From assembly GCA_945890485.1 (NCBI GenBank), contig CAMDCN010000005.1, positions 248,001 through 312,000 of the forward strand: a stretch of 64,000 bases of DNA, given 5' to 3'. Each line of letters opens with the position of its first letter. The stretch's first letter is position 1. Made by a program: the position numbers and the translations under genes. This DNA is from Candidatus Sulfopaludibacter sp. SbA3. GTDB taxonomy: Bacteria; Acidobacteriota; Terriglobia; Bryobacterales; Bryobacteraceae. The notes under the pieces are model-generated. The model was not told the DNA's origin. It saw only the letters and a list, made by a program, of their open reading frames with translations, and did not search any database. Below, piece by piece: positions 7,481 through 16,098 of this stretch.

Positions 7481-9037
7481 TCATCGCAGAAACTTTTTTA
7501 CTTCGCTCAGAACATCGGCGCGTCCGGCCCACGGCTTGTAGACAACGCGCAGGTCAAGGGGATACTCGCGGTTGGCTTTGGGATTGGGGATCAGGAGTTG
7601 GAAGTCCCAGGCGGGGTTGGTATCGTCCCCGGCGGGCGTGACGCCGCCGCCTGAAGGCGATTGGGCGAAGCGGAGATAGGGGTTAGGACGGAAGATGTAG
7701 ATCAGAACCATATCGCCGATGCGGCCATAGAAAAACGGCTCGGCGTAACGGAGCGGCGAGGCGTTGCGGTACAGGGACGCGGGGTCTTCGGCGGCGGGCG
7801 GCGGGGCGGGCGCGTCGACGGCGAGGACGCTGGCGTCGCGGCCGTGGAGCTGAGTTGCCAGTTGCTGCCAGCGGGATTGGGGGCCGCGGAAATAGATGCT
7901 CTTGTCTTCCGGGGCGTTCATATAGGAGGCCCAGAAGATGCCGAGGAAGTTGTTGGTGAAGTTGGTGTGGGTGGGCGTGGCGCGGTAGGCAACGTCGAGG
8001 TAGTAGGGCTCTTTGAGTTCGAAGCGGGTGGTGCTGGCGACGCCGAAGACGGGGGTGGGCGCCTGGATCAGTTCAGCGGCCGTGGGAGAGAGTTGGCGGA
8101 GGGACATGGGGGCGTGGCGCGGTTCGAAGAAGACGCGGGCGTCGGCTGGGCGAGGGCGCCCATCGAAGTAGTGCTCCAGGTTGACGCCGGCCAGGGCGGG
8201 GACGAAGGGGTTCGCGGAGTTCGTAGGCGTGGAGAGGGCGAAGACGCCGTTGTAGCCGGCGCGGTGGGCTCCGAAGGTGACGTTCGAGCCGATGAGGGCG
8301 GCGAGCTGGGAGACCGCGAGTTGGGCGGTGAGCGGGAGGGGGCGGAGCTTGATGTCGCGGAAGGCGACGACGCCGTCGTGGATTTGGAGGGCGATGGGCG
8401 AGTCGCGGCGGGCTTGGCGGCGGAGGATGACTTTGCTTTCGGTGCGCTTGCTTTCCGCGAACGAGGCCTCGGCGGCGGGCGAATCGAGATCGACGTCGAC
8501 GACCTTTTCGCCGTCGAGCCAGTGTTCGATGTGGAGGCCGTGGGCGACGATGCGGGAGTGGTGCCAAACGTTGGGGGCGGCGGGAGCGGAGCGGCGGGGC
8601 GGGACGTAGTCGTACAGCGCGCCGGAGGAGTGGCGGGGGGTGGAGAGGGAGTCGGGGTTGGAGACGTCGTCGGTGATCTGGTATTCGAGGCCGGTGGGTT
8701 CGAGGCGGGCCTTTTCGGCGATGGACTGGATGCGGTATTTGATGCCCGAGTTGGCGCCGGGGGAGGCGTGCCAGGAGAAGGTGAGTTCGAAGTCGGTGAA
8801 GGAGGCTTCAGTGAGGAGGTAGACGGCTTTGCCTTGGCCGGGGGTGGTGACGAGGGCGCTGTTGACGACGGCCCAGGAGGGGGTGGGGGCGGGGGATTCG
8901 GTAGCCCAGCGCCAGCCGGCGAGGGAGTGGCCATTGAAGAGGAGCTGCCAGCCGGCTTGGATTTCGGCGGGGGTGAGGGTGTTGGGTTGGGCGGGGAGGA
9001 GGGCGGCGAAGGCGGCCAGGAGAAGGACGGGGCGCAT
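7481..9037 (-). CDS. DUF1080 (3-keto-disaccharide hydrolase-like) exported protein with extra C-terminal domain
   Basis: 518 residues with signal peptide MRPVLLLAAFAALLPAQ. Residues about 24-235 are a DUF1080 jelly-roll domain (GWQLLFNGHSLAGWRW near 29-43; SFTDFELTFSWHASPGANSGIKYR; a terminal VVAFRDIKLRPL strand), a fold related to concanavalin-like glucanases and to 3-keto-glycoside hydrolases. The second half (about 250-518) is a separate domain with YYLDVAYRATPTHTNFTNNF and FYGRIGDMVLIYIF segments, which I cannot assign with confidence. Likely acts on glycosides outside the cytoplasm. It sits in an operon with a sulfatase and a DUF6265 protein, consistent with degradation of a decorated polysaccharide. 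Confidence 0.8.
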   Translation of the reverse strand: MRPVLLLAAFAALLPAQPNTLTPAEIQAGWQLLFNGHSLAGWRWATESPAPTPSWAVVNSALVTTPGQGKAVYLLTEASFTDFELTFSWHASPGANSGIKYRIQSIAEKARLEPTGLEYQITDDVSNPDSLSTPRHSSGALYDYVPPRRSAPAAPNVWHHSRIVAHGLHIEHWLDGEKVVDVDLDSPAAEASFAESKRTESKVILRRQARRDSPIALQIHDGVVAFRDIKLRPLPLTAQLAVSQLAALIGSNVTFGAHRAGYNGVFALSTPTNSANPFVPALAGVNLEHYFDGRPRPADARVFFEPRHAPMSLRQLSPTAAELIQAPTPVFGVASTTRFELKEPYYLDVAYRATPTHTNFTNNFLGIFWASYMNAPEDKSIYFRGPQSRWQQLATQLHGRDASVLAVDAPAPPPAAEDPASLYRNASPLRYAEPFFYGRIGDMVLIYIFRPNPYLRFAQSPSGGGVTPAGDDTNPAWDFQLLIPNPKANREYPLDLRVVYKPWAGRADVLSEVKKFLR

Positions 9038-9055
9038 GCTGGTAGCCTAGCCGAT

Positions 9056-9484
9056 TTAGCGGGAGGGTTGGCGCGCGAACCGGAACTCCTGTGTCTTATC
9101 TCCGGCGGAGATGGTGGCGGTGAGTTTATCGGTGGCGGTGAGTTCGTAAGTGATTACTTTGGGGAAGTCGTTGGCGGGATTCTCAAAGACGGCTTTGGTG
9201 GCGGTCGATGACGTCAGCTTGAACTCCGTCGGCGGGCGCCCGTTGGGCTGGGCTACATAGAACGTCTCGCCATTGCGCTCGATGATGCGGAGATATTCGA
9301 AGGCCACCATGCGGCCGCCAGCCACGGTGCGGCTGAGGCCAATCAGCGAGGTGCCGGCGGGCGGGAGCCAAGACTCTTCGAAGACAGCCCGGCCTTGCTG
9401 GGCGGTCCAGGATCCGGCAATCCATGCGAGGGGCGACTGGGCGATCAGCGGGAGAGCCAGAAACAGGGCGGCGGCGAGACGCAT
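9056..9484 (-). CDS. DUF6265 family exported protein
   Basis: 142 residues from ATG 9484, which starts a signal peptide (MRLAAALFLALPLIAQS); the frame is open further upstream but there overlaps the sulfatase gene. The mature part follows the DUF6265 pattern: LAWIAGSWTAQQGRAVFEESW, a GTSLIGLSRTVAGGRMVAFEYLRI block, YVAQPNGRPPTEF, and FENPANDFPKVITYEL. It is a small lipocalin-like beta-barrel family of unknown role, and length is normal. Seven bases after the sulfatase stop and 18 before the DUF1080 start, so part of the same operon. Confidence 0.85.
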   Translation of the reverse strand: MRLAAALFLALPLIAQSPLAWIAGSWTAQQGRAVFEESWLPPAGTSLIGLSRTVAGGRMVAFEYLRIIERNGETFYVAQPNGRPPTEFKLTSSTATKAVFENPANDFPKVITYELTATDKLTATISAGDKTQEFRFARQPSR

Positions 9485-9491
9485 GGGGGCG

Positions 9492-10898
9492 TTACTCCTT
9501 CTTCGGGTTGGGGGTGGGAAGTCGGGCGCCGACGGATTGGCGCCAGGCATGGAGTTGCTCGCGGAGAGCCTTCGCCTTCGCGGGGTTCTTCCCGGCGAGG
9601 TCGGTCTTCTCGCTCGGGTCCTGGGCGAGGTTGTAGAGTTCGACGTGGTCGTCTTCAAAGTATTCGAGGAGCTTCCAGTCGCGGGTGCGGATGGCGGAGA
9701 CGGGCGTGGTGGTGGGGTAGTAGTGCGGATAGTGGAAAGGAATCGCCTCGCGGGGGAGGCGGGTGGCGGGGTTGCGCAAGACCGGGAGCAGATCGAGGCC
9801 GTCGGTGGCCCCGGCGGGGACGGGGGCCTTGGCGGCGGCGCAGAGCGTGGGGAAGAGGTCGGTGAGGACTACGGGTTCCGCGGAGACGGCGCCGGCGGGC
9901 GTAACCCCGGGCCAGTTGATGATGAGGGGGACGCGGATGCCTCCTTCGTACAGCGAACCCTTACCCGAGCGGAGGGGTGCGTTGCTGGTGATGCGCGGGC
10001 CGTTGCCGCTTTGGAGGAAGCCGCCGTTGTCAGAGGTGACGATGAAGATGGTGTTGCGGTCGAGGCCGCGGATGCGGAGATGATCAAGAACGCGGCCGAC
10101 GGATTGATCGAGGGACTCGACCATGGCGGCGTACTTGGCATTGGTGTGGTTGACGCCTTTGGGGATTTTGGCTTCGTACTTGGCGACGAGGGCGGGTTTG
10201 GCTTCGATGGGGGTGTGGGGCGCGTGGTGGGCGAGATAAAGAAAGAACGGCTTCTGACGGGCGTGGAACGCGTCAATGACGCGGAGGGCTTCCGTGGTGA
10301 GGCGGTCGGTGAGGTACTCGCCTTCGGCGCCGGGGGTGAGGCTGGGGACGTAGCGGAGCTCTTTCTGGCTGCCGAAGGGGCCGCTATAAGGATAGAAATA
10401 CGTCGGCGGGGCGCCCCAATGGGTGCCGCCGATGTTGACTTCGAAGCCTTGCGTTTCAGGGTGGTGCGCGGCGTCGCCGAGGTGCCACTTGCCTACTAAC
10501 GCCGTGGAGTAGCCGGCTTGCTGGAGGACTTCGGCGAGGGTGGTTTCCGTGTGGGGGAGATTGGGTTCGGAGGTCGCCGGGAGCAGGCGTTGATTGGTGG
10601 GCGGGGTGACGGCGCCTTCGTGCCAGATGGTGATGCCGAGGCGGGCGGGATGCTTGCCGGTCAGCATGGCGGCACGGGTGGGGGAGCAGACGGGGGCAGG
10701 GGAGAGCGCGTGGGAGAAGCGCAGGGATTGGCGGGAGATGCGGTCGATGCGCGGCGTTTCATGGAGGTCGGAGCCGTAGCAGCCGAGGTCGGTGGCGCCC
10801 AGATCGTCGGCGAGGATGAGGACGATGTTGGGCGGGGAGAAGGAGGGCTGCGCAAGGGCGGAGCCGGCGAGGAGAGAGAGGAATTGGCGGCGATGCAT
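9492..10898 (-). CDS. Exported sulfatase (Cys-type, arylsulfatase family)
   Basis: 468 residues from ATG 10898; the start codon overlaps the stop of the upstream DUF1569 gene (TAATG). A signal sequence with MHRRQFLSLLAGSALAQ leads to the alkaline-phosphatase-superfamily core: NIVLILADDLG with metal ligands D31-D32, then the sulfatase signature C71-S-P-T-R75 followed by AAMLTGKHPARLG. Cys71 would be converted to formylglycine by an anaerobic- or aerobic-type maturase, not encoded here. IVTSDNGG in the second half carries the remaining metal ligands. GKWHLG is also present. Removes sulfate esters, probably from polysaccharides; the substrate is not visible. Operon partners are DUF1569, DUF6265 and DUF1080. 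Confidence 0.92.
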   Translation of the reverse strand: MHRRQFLSLLAGSALAQPSFSPPNIVLILADDLGATDLGCYGSDLHETPRIDRISRQSLRFSHALSPAPVCSPTRAAMLTGKHPARLGITIWHEGAVTPPTNQRLLPATSEPNLPHTETTLAEVLQQAGYSTALVGKWHLGDAAHHPETQGFEVNIGGTHWGAPPTYFYPYSGPFGSQKELRYVPSLTPGAEGEYLTDRLTTEALRVIDAFHARQKPFFLYLAHHAPHTPIEAKPALVAKYEAKIPKGVNHTNAKYAAMVESLDQSVGRVLDHLRIRGLDRNTIFIVTSDNGGFLQSGNGPRITSNAPLRSGKGSLYEGGIRVPLIINWPGVTPAGAVSAEPVVLTDLFPTLCAAAKAPVPAGATDGLDLLPVLRNPATRLPREAIPFHYPHYYPTTTPVSAIRTRDWKLLEYFEDDHVELYNLAQDPSEKTDLAGKNPAKAKALREQLHAWRQSVGARLPTPNPKKE

Positions 10899-11350
10899 TA
10901 GAGTCCGAATTGGCGAAGATGATGGTCGGCGTGGAGGTAACCCCAGCGGCGCCATTCCCAGGAAGTCATTTCCCCGAAGATGGGGTGGACGCCGAAGGTG
11001 GGTGACGGCTGGGCGAAGCGTTGGAGGAGGCTCGCGAGGCGGGCGCGGTCGGCGGCGAAGTCGGTGAGGGGGGCGCCGCGGAGGGCCTGGTCCATTTCGG
11101 GCCGGGTGGGAATGTTGTGGGGCCAGGGGCGATCGAGGCGGAGCGCGAGCCACTTGAAGATGTTGCGATCGAACCAGCCATGCGTGTGGGAGGCTGTTTT
11201 TTCCGCCATGGCGAGGAGAAAGCTATCGTTGAGATGGCAAACCATCTGATGGGAGGACATGCGGCCCCACAGGGCTTTCGAGTTCGGGGTGAGGCCTTCG
11301 AGACGGCGGCAGGTGGTGGTGAGGACCTGAGGGTCGAGGAGCGTATCCAT
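10898..11350 (-). CDS. DUF1569 family (DinB-like) protein
   Basis: 150 residues from ATG 11350. The four-helix DinB-like pattern is seen: WGRMSSHQMVCHLNDSFLLAM near the N-terminus with a metal-binding type His, and WGYLHADHHLRQFGL at the very C-terminus with the HADHHLRQ motif typical of DUF1569. Members are small cytosolic proteins, probably metal-binding, with no assigned reaction. The family length is normal. It is the first gene of the minus-strand operon, with its stop overlapping the sulfatase start, and it diverges from the aldo/keto reductase gene across 43 bases. Confidence 0.8.
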   Translation of the reverse strand: MDTLLDPQVLTTTCRRLEGLTPNSKALWGRMSSHQMVCHLNDSFLLAMAEKTASHTHGWFDRNIFKWLALRLDRPWPHNIPTRPEMDQALRGAPLTDFAADRARLASLLQRFAQPSPTFGVHPIFGEMTSWEWRRWGYLHADHHLRQFGL

Positions 11351-11362
11351 GAACCTTCCTAT

Positions 11363-11384
11363 TCTAAACTCAGGGCTCTAAACT
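11363..11384. repeat. Short direct repeat in a divergent promoter region
   Basis: TCTAAACT occurs twice, at 11363-11370 and 11377-11384, with starts 14 bases apart, in the 43-base space between the divergent DUF1569 and aldo/keto reductase genes. Such a tandem half-site could be a regulator binding site or part of the overlapping promoters. No matching copy is seen at other divergent gaps in the window. Confidence 0.3.
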
Positions 11385-11393
11385 GAAGGTCAA

Positions 11394-12368
11394 ATGCACT
11401 TTCGGAAATTGGGCGGAACGCAGGCTGCGGTGAGCGAGATCGGGTATGGGGCTTGGGGGATTGGGGGGCGGCAGTGGATTGGCGGCGATGACGCGCAATC
11501 TCTGGCGGCGCTGCGGCGGGCTTTCGAACTGGGGTTGAACTTCATCGACACGGCGCTGGCTTACAACGAGGGCCATTCCGAAAAACTGGTCGGAGAGGCC
11601 GCGCGGGGGGCGGGGCATGCCGTGACGATTGCGACGAAGATTCCGCCGAAGAACCGGGTGTGGCCGGCGCAGCCGGGGGTGGCGATTGCCGAGGTGTTTC
11701 CGTTTGCGTATATCGTCGAGTCGACCGAGGAGTCGCTGCGGAACCTGGGCGTGGAGCAGATTGATCTGCAGCAGTTCCACGTGTGGAATCCGGAGTGGCT
11801 GCAGGCGGAGGACTGGCGGCGGGGCATTGAGACGCTGAAAGCTTCGGGGAAGGTGAAGCATTTCGGGATTTCGATCAATGACCATCAGCCGGGGTCGGCG
11901 TTGTCGTTGATTGAGACGGAGATGATTGACACCGTGCAGGTGATCTTCAACATCTTCGACCCGACGCCAGCCGCGGAGTTGTTTCCGCTGTGCGCGGCCC
12001 GGAATATTGGGGTGCTGGCGCGGTGTCCGTTGGACGAGGGCGCCCTGACGGGGGCGATCACGGAGGAGACTATGTTTGCGCCGGGCGAGTTCCGGGAGAT
12101 GTATTTTGGAGGCGACCGGAAGCGGCAGGTGGTAGAGCGCGTGGCGGCGCTACGGGCGGATCTGGCCGATGTGCCGGGGAGCTTGGCGGACATCGCCTTG
12201 CGCTGGGTGCTTTCGCATCCAGAAGTTTCATCAGTGATTCCGGGGATGCGCCAAGTGAAGAATGTGGAGGCGAACATCGCGGCGAGCGAGCGGGGGCCCT
12301 TGCCGGCAGAGGTGATGGAGCGGCTTGCGCGGCACGCATGGGCGAAGAATTTCTACAGCGCAGTATGA
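11394..12368 (+). CDS. Aldo/keto reductase
   Basis: 324 residues from ATG 11394, preceded by a GAAGGT ribosome binding site. The AKR catalytic tetrad is complete: D52 (FIDTALAY), Y57, K82 (IATKIPP) and H129 (QQFHVWN). The barrel ends with the SLADIALRWVLSHPEVSSVIPGMR block that contacts NADPH in AKR enzymes. It is a cytosolic NAD(P)H-dependent oxidoreductase with unknown carbonyl substrate. The stop overlaps the ATG of a sulfatase gene (ATGA), and a phosphoesterase and a rhodanese follow, so it heads a four-gene operon that may process sulfated or phosphorylated sugars. Confidence 0.92.
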   Translation: MHFRKLGGTQAAVSEIGYGAWGIGGRQWIGGDDAQSLAALRRAFELGLNFIDTALAYNEGHSEKLVGEAARGAGHAVTIATKIPPKNRVWPAQPGVAIAEVFPFAYIVESTEESLRNLGVEQIDLQQFHVWNPEWLQAEDWRRGIETLKASGKVKHFGISINDHQPGSALSLIETEMIDTVQVIFNIFDPTPAAELFPLCAARNIGVLARCPLDEGALTGAITEETMFAPGEFREMYFGGDRKRQVVERVAALRADLADVPGSLADIALRWVLSHPEVSSVIPGMRQVKNVEANIAASERGPLPAEVMERLARHAWAKNFYSAV

Positions 12369-13690
12369 TGTCGTCGATGATCAGTCGACGGGCGATGTTG
12401 AGCGGGATGATGGCGGCGCCGGCGTGGGCGGCGGTGGAGCGGCCGAACCTGCTGCTGATTCTAACGGATCAGCAGGGGCATACGGCTTGGTCGAGGTGCG
12501 GAAATCCGTATTTGAAGACCCCGGCGATGGACCGGCTGGCGGCGCGGGGAACAACGTTCAGCGAGGCGTACTGCACGTATCCGGTGTGTTCGCCGTCGCG
12601 GTCGAGCATCTTCACGGGGCGCATGCCGCATGAGACGGGGGTGGAGGTGAATGGGCGGTCGATCGTCGAGGGAATGCCAACGATGGGCGCGGTATTTTCT
12701 GGGGCGGGGTATAAGACGGTGTACGCCGGGAAGTGGCATCTGCCGAAGCCGTTCGACGGGATGACGGGGTTTGAAAAGCTGGTGGGCGGCAGCGCGTTGG
12801 GCCGGGATATGGATGAGCCGGTGGCGCGGGAGTGCGCGAAGTGGCTGCGGGGGCCGGCGGCGAAGCAGCCGTTTTTGATGGTGGCTTCGTTTATGAATCC
12901 ACACGATGTCTGCGACTGGATCCGGCAGCATCCGGGGACGCGGCACCATAGCGATGTTTCAAAGTATCCGCCCGCGCCTGGGAACATGGCGCTAGACCCG
13001 GAGGAGCCGGAGTGTATGCAGTATCACCGGCGGGAGGGGTACGACCAGATGTCGAGGGGCATTGGGGTGGCCGCGGAGTGGCGGCGGGACGACGTGCGGC
13101 AGTATCTGCATGACTATTACCGGATGGTCGAAGAGGTTGACGGGCACATCGGGAAGGTGTTGCAGGCGCTTGAGGCGACCGGATTGGACCGGAAGACGGT
13201 GGTGATCTTCGCGAGTGACCACGGCGAGGGACAGGGCGGCCACCGCTGGGCGCAGAAGGCGGCTTTCTATGAAGAGAGCGTGCATGTGCCGATGATCATG
13301 GCGGGACCCGGCGTGGGGCAGGGCGTGACGGACCGGTTGGTTTCGCTGCTCGATATTCTGCCGACGTTTTGTGACTACGCAGGGGTGGGGGCGCCGCCCG
13401 ACATGCGGGGGGCGAGTCTGCGGAAGGATGCGGGGCGGGAGTATGTCGTGAGCGAACTGCGGTATCAAGATGCCAGCCGGGATGGGCGTATGGTGCGGAG
13501 TGGGCGCTACAAGTACGTCGTGTTTCGCAGCGGGACGAACGCGGAGCAGTTGTTCGATTTGGAACAGGATCCGGGCGAGGTGGTGAACCTGGCGCGACGG
13601 CCCGAGGCGGCGGCCGAGCTGGCGAGCCATCGCCGGATGTTGGCGGAGTGGAGCAGGCAGACGGGGGACCGCTTCCGGCCGGCGAGCTAA
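12365..13690 (+). CDS. Exported sulfatase (Cys-type), probable Tat substrate
   Basis: 441 residues from ATG 12365, overlapping the upstream stop by four bases. The N-terminus MISRRAMLSGMMAAPAWAA carries a twin-arginine-like SRRAML motif. The core has NLLLILTDQQG (D35, Q36), then C75-S-P-S-R79 and IFTGRMPHETG, the formylglycine sulfatase signature. GKWHLP and VVIFASDHGEG follow, and the last third has VSELRYQDASRDGRMVRSGRYKYVVF, typical of choline-sulfatase/iduronate-sulfatase-like proteins. Acts in the periplasm on a sulfate ester of unknown identity. It is distinct from the sulfatase at 9492-10898, so the organism has at least two in this window. Confidence 0.92.
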   Translation: MMSSMISRRAMLSGMMAAPAWAAVERPNLLLILTDQQGHTAWSRCGNPYLKTPAMDRLAARGTTFSEAYCTYPVCSPSRSSIFTGRMPHETGVEVNGRSIVEGMPTMGAVFSGAGYKTVYAGKWHLPKPFDGMTGFEKLVGGSALGRDMDEPVARECAKWLRGPAAKQPFLMVASFMNPHDVCDWIRQHPGTRHHSDVSKYPPAPGNMALDPEEPECMQYHRREGYDQMSRGIGVAAEWRRDDVRQYLHDYYRMVEEVDGHIGKVLQALEATGLDRKTVVIFASDHGEGQGGHRWAQKAAFYEESVHVPMIMAGPGVGQGVTDRLVSLLDILPTFCDYAGVGAPPDMRGASLRKDAGREYVVSELRYQDASRDGRMVRSGRYKYVVFRSGTNAEQLFDLEQDPGEVVNLARRPEAAAELASHRRMLAEWSRQTGDRFRPAS

Positions 13691-13717
13691 GCTCTGTCAG
13701 TGCTACGCTGACGGGCG

Positions 13718-16096
13718 ATGCGGATACTGGTTGGACTGTGTGGCTTGGCGCTGTTGGGCGCGGCGGTGTGGACGTTGAAAGTAGGCAAGCAGGCCGATGG
13801 GCGGACGCTGCTACCGACCGGGCAATGGGTAGCTCCGGCGGGTGTGCCGCTGGAGGTGAACGACCGGCCGCTGGGCATCACGCTGAGCCCGGACGGAAAG
13901 CGGATGGCGGTGGTGACGGGGTCGAACTTTGCTCCGCGGGCGCTGCATCTGCTGGACATGGCGGGCCGGAAGGTGGAGCAGACGATTGCGCTGGGCGATA
14001 GCTTCGTGGGCGTCGCGTTCTCGACGGACGGGGAGCGGCTCTTCGTGGGTGGCGGGCAGGATCAGGAGTTGAAGCTGTTCCGGCGAACGGCGGCGGGATT
14101 CGTGGCCGATGGCGCGATCAAGATAGACGGGGCGCCCAGCGGATTGGCGGTGATGGGCGAGACGGTGCTGGTGGCGTTGAACCAGAAGCATGCGCTGGCG
14201 ATTGTCGACCTGGGCAAGAAGAGCGTGGAGACGGTGGCGGTGGGGAGCTATCCGTACACGGTGGCCGTGAGCGGGGGGAAGGCCTATGTCTCGAACTGGG
14301 GAGGGCGGCGGCCGGGAGCAGGAGACCTGACGGACGGGGTGTTCCCGGTGGTGGTGGATCCGCGAACAGGAATCCCGAAATCGGGGACGGTGTCGGTGGT
14401 GGATGTGGCCGGGCGGAAGGTGGTGAAAGAGATTGAGACGGGGCTGCACCCGAGCGCGCTGGCGCTGCGAGGGACGCGGCTTTATGTGGCGAATGCGAAT
14501 AGCGATTCGGTGTCGGTGATTGATACCGAGGGCGACCGCGTGGTGCAAACGATTCCCGCGCGCATCACGCCAAAAGCGCCGGTGGGCAGCGCGCCGAATG
14601 CGCTGGCCGTGAGCCGGGACGGGAAGACCTTGTATGTGGCCAACGGTGCGGACAACGCCGTGGCGGTGATCGACACGGGCAGCGGGAAGACGCGCGGATT
14701 CGTGCCGACGGGGTGGTACCCGACAGCGGTGGCGCTCTCGGCCGATGAGCGTGAGATTGTGGTGGCGAGCGGTTACGGGATGGGTTCGCTGCCGCCGACG
14801 TACAAGAACCGGAAAGGGCTGATCAGCGTGATCCCGCAACCTTCGGCGAAGCAGTTGGCGGAGTGGACGAAGGCGGTGCGGGCCAACGACACGGGCGAAC
14901 TGCAGCGCGGGATGAAAGGGAAGATCGCGCCGGTGAAGCATGTCTTTTACGTGATCAAAGAGAACCGGACGTACGACCAGATTTTCGGGGATATGCCGCA
15001 GGGCAACGGCGATCCGAAGTTGGTGCACTTCGGACGTGACGTGACGCCAAACCATCATAAGCTGGCCGAAGAGTATGTGCTGCTGGACAATTTCTACACT
15101 CCGGCGGACCAATCGGCGTTGGGGCACCGGTGGTGCACGCAGGGCTACGCGAGCGACTGGGTCCACAAGTATGGGAACGGGCGGAACGACCAGAACCCGA
15201 TGCTGTTCGCGCCGAACGACTTTCTGTGGGACGCGGCCAAGGTGCACGGGGTGAGCGTGCGCAGCTACGGGGAACGGGGACTGAACACGATTGCGCCGGC
15301 GAAGGCTACGTGGAGCGACATCTATGCGGACTGGAAGAACGGGACCAGCAACGTGAAGATTACGCCGCGGGCGCAGATTGTGGGTCTGCGCGATGTCTAC
15401 TCGCCGAACGTGCCGGCGTATGGGTTGACCGTGCCGGACCAACTGCGCGTGGACCGATTCCTCGCGGAGTTCGCCGAGTATGAGAAGAGCGACAGCCTGC
15501 CGCGATTGAACGTGATTCTCCTGCCGCAGGATCACACGAGCGGCACCTCGCCCGGGTTCCCCACGCCGCGCGCAATGGTGGCTGATAACGACCTGGCGCT
15601 GGGGCGGCTGGTGGAGGCGATCTCGAAGAGCAAGTACTGGAAGGACTCGGTGATCTTCGTGACCGAGGACGACGCGCAGAGCGGCCTGGACCACGTGGAC
15701 GGGCATCGAACGATCGGTATGGTGATCGGGCCGTGGGTGAAGCGGAAGGCCGTGGATTCGACCTTCTACACGACGATCCACATGTACCGGACGATTCAGC
15801 ATCTGCTGGGACTACCGCCTCAGAACCAGTTCGATCTGGCGGCGGAGCCGATGTTCAGCGTGTTTACAGAGAAGGCCGACCTGGCGCCGTATGTCGCCGA
15901 AAAGAATCGGGTGCCGCTCGATGAGATGAACCCGCCGTTGCGGGCGCTGCGTGGAGCGGAGCGGGAGGGAGCCGAGGCTTCCCTGCGGATGGACTTCAGC
16001 GAACCGGACGAGGCGCCGGCGGACGTGCTGGACCGGATCATCTGGCATGCGGTGAAGGGGTGGAACACGCCCTATCCGCGTTCGCGGACACTGTAA
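13718..16096 (+). CDS. YncE-type beta-propeller fused to a phosphoesterase (alkaline-phosphatase superfamily)
   Basis: 792 residues. An N-terminal signal or anchor (MRILVGLCGLALLGAAVWTL) is followed by a seven-bladed propeller (about 40-390) with repeated strands such as LYVANANSDSVSVIDTEG and LYVANGADNAVAVIDTGSG. From about residue 409 the phosphoesterase domain starts with FYVIKENRTYDQIFGD, then NHHKLAEEYVLLDNFY, HRWCTQGYASDW, and the VIFVTEDDAQSGLDHVDGHRT metal-site block. It matches the known architecture of bifunctional YncE/alkaline phosphatase family proteins. Predicted extracytoplasmic phosphodiester or phosphomonoester hydrolase. It lies 27 bases after the sulfatase gene and two bases before the rhodanese gene. 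Confidence 0.88.
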   Translation: MRILVGLCGLALLGAAVWTLKVGKQADGRTLLPTGQWVAPAGVPLEVNDRPLGITLSPDGKRMAVVTGSNFAPRALHLLDMAGRKVEQTIALGDSFVGVAFSTDGERLFVGGGQDQELKLFRRTAAGFVADGAIKIDGAPSGLAVMGETVLVALNQKHALAIVDLGKKSVETVAVGSYPYTVAVSGGKAYVSNWGGRRPGAGDLTDGVFPVVVDPRTGIPKSGTVSVVDVAGRKVVKEIETGLHPSALALRGTRLYVANANSDSVSVIDTEGDRVVQTIPARITPKAPVGSAPNALAVSRDGKTLYVANGADNAVAVIDTGSGKTRGFVPTGWYPTAVALSADEREIVVASGYGMGSLPPTYKNRKGLISVIPQPSAKQLAEWTKAVRANDTGELQRGMKGKIAPVKHVFYVIKENRTYDQIFGDMPQGNGDPKLVHFGRDVTPNHHKLAEEYVLLDNFYTPADQSALGHRWCTQGYASDWVHKYGNGRNDQNPMLFAPNDFLWDAAKVHGVSVRSYGERGLNTIAPAKATWSDIYADWKNGTSNVKITPRAQIVGLRDVYSPNVPAYGLTVPDQLRVDRFLAEFAEYEKSDSLPRLNVILLPQDHTSGTSPGFPTPRAMVADNDLALGRLVEAISKSKYWKDSVIFVTEDDAQSGLDHVDGHRTIGMVIGPWVKRKAVDSTFYTTIHMYRTIQHLLGLPPQNQFDLAAEPMFSVFTEKADLAPYVAEKNRVPLDEMNPPLRALRGAEREGAEASLRMDFSEPDEAPADVLDRIIWHAVKGWNTPYPRSRTL

Positions 16097-16098
16097 GT

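Noticed and set aside
7661-9211. Long plus-strand open frame of over 500 codons opposite the DUF1080 gene
   Set aside because: It has Gly/Glu/Val-rich low-complexity content, no domain, and is explained by the G-rich top strand. The minus-strand gene has a signal peptide and family motifs.
13811-15802. Minus-strand open frame of over 600 codons opposite the YncE-phosphoesterase gene
   Set aside because: It is rich in His, Arg and Pro with no recognisable motif; the plus-strand gene is clearly real.
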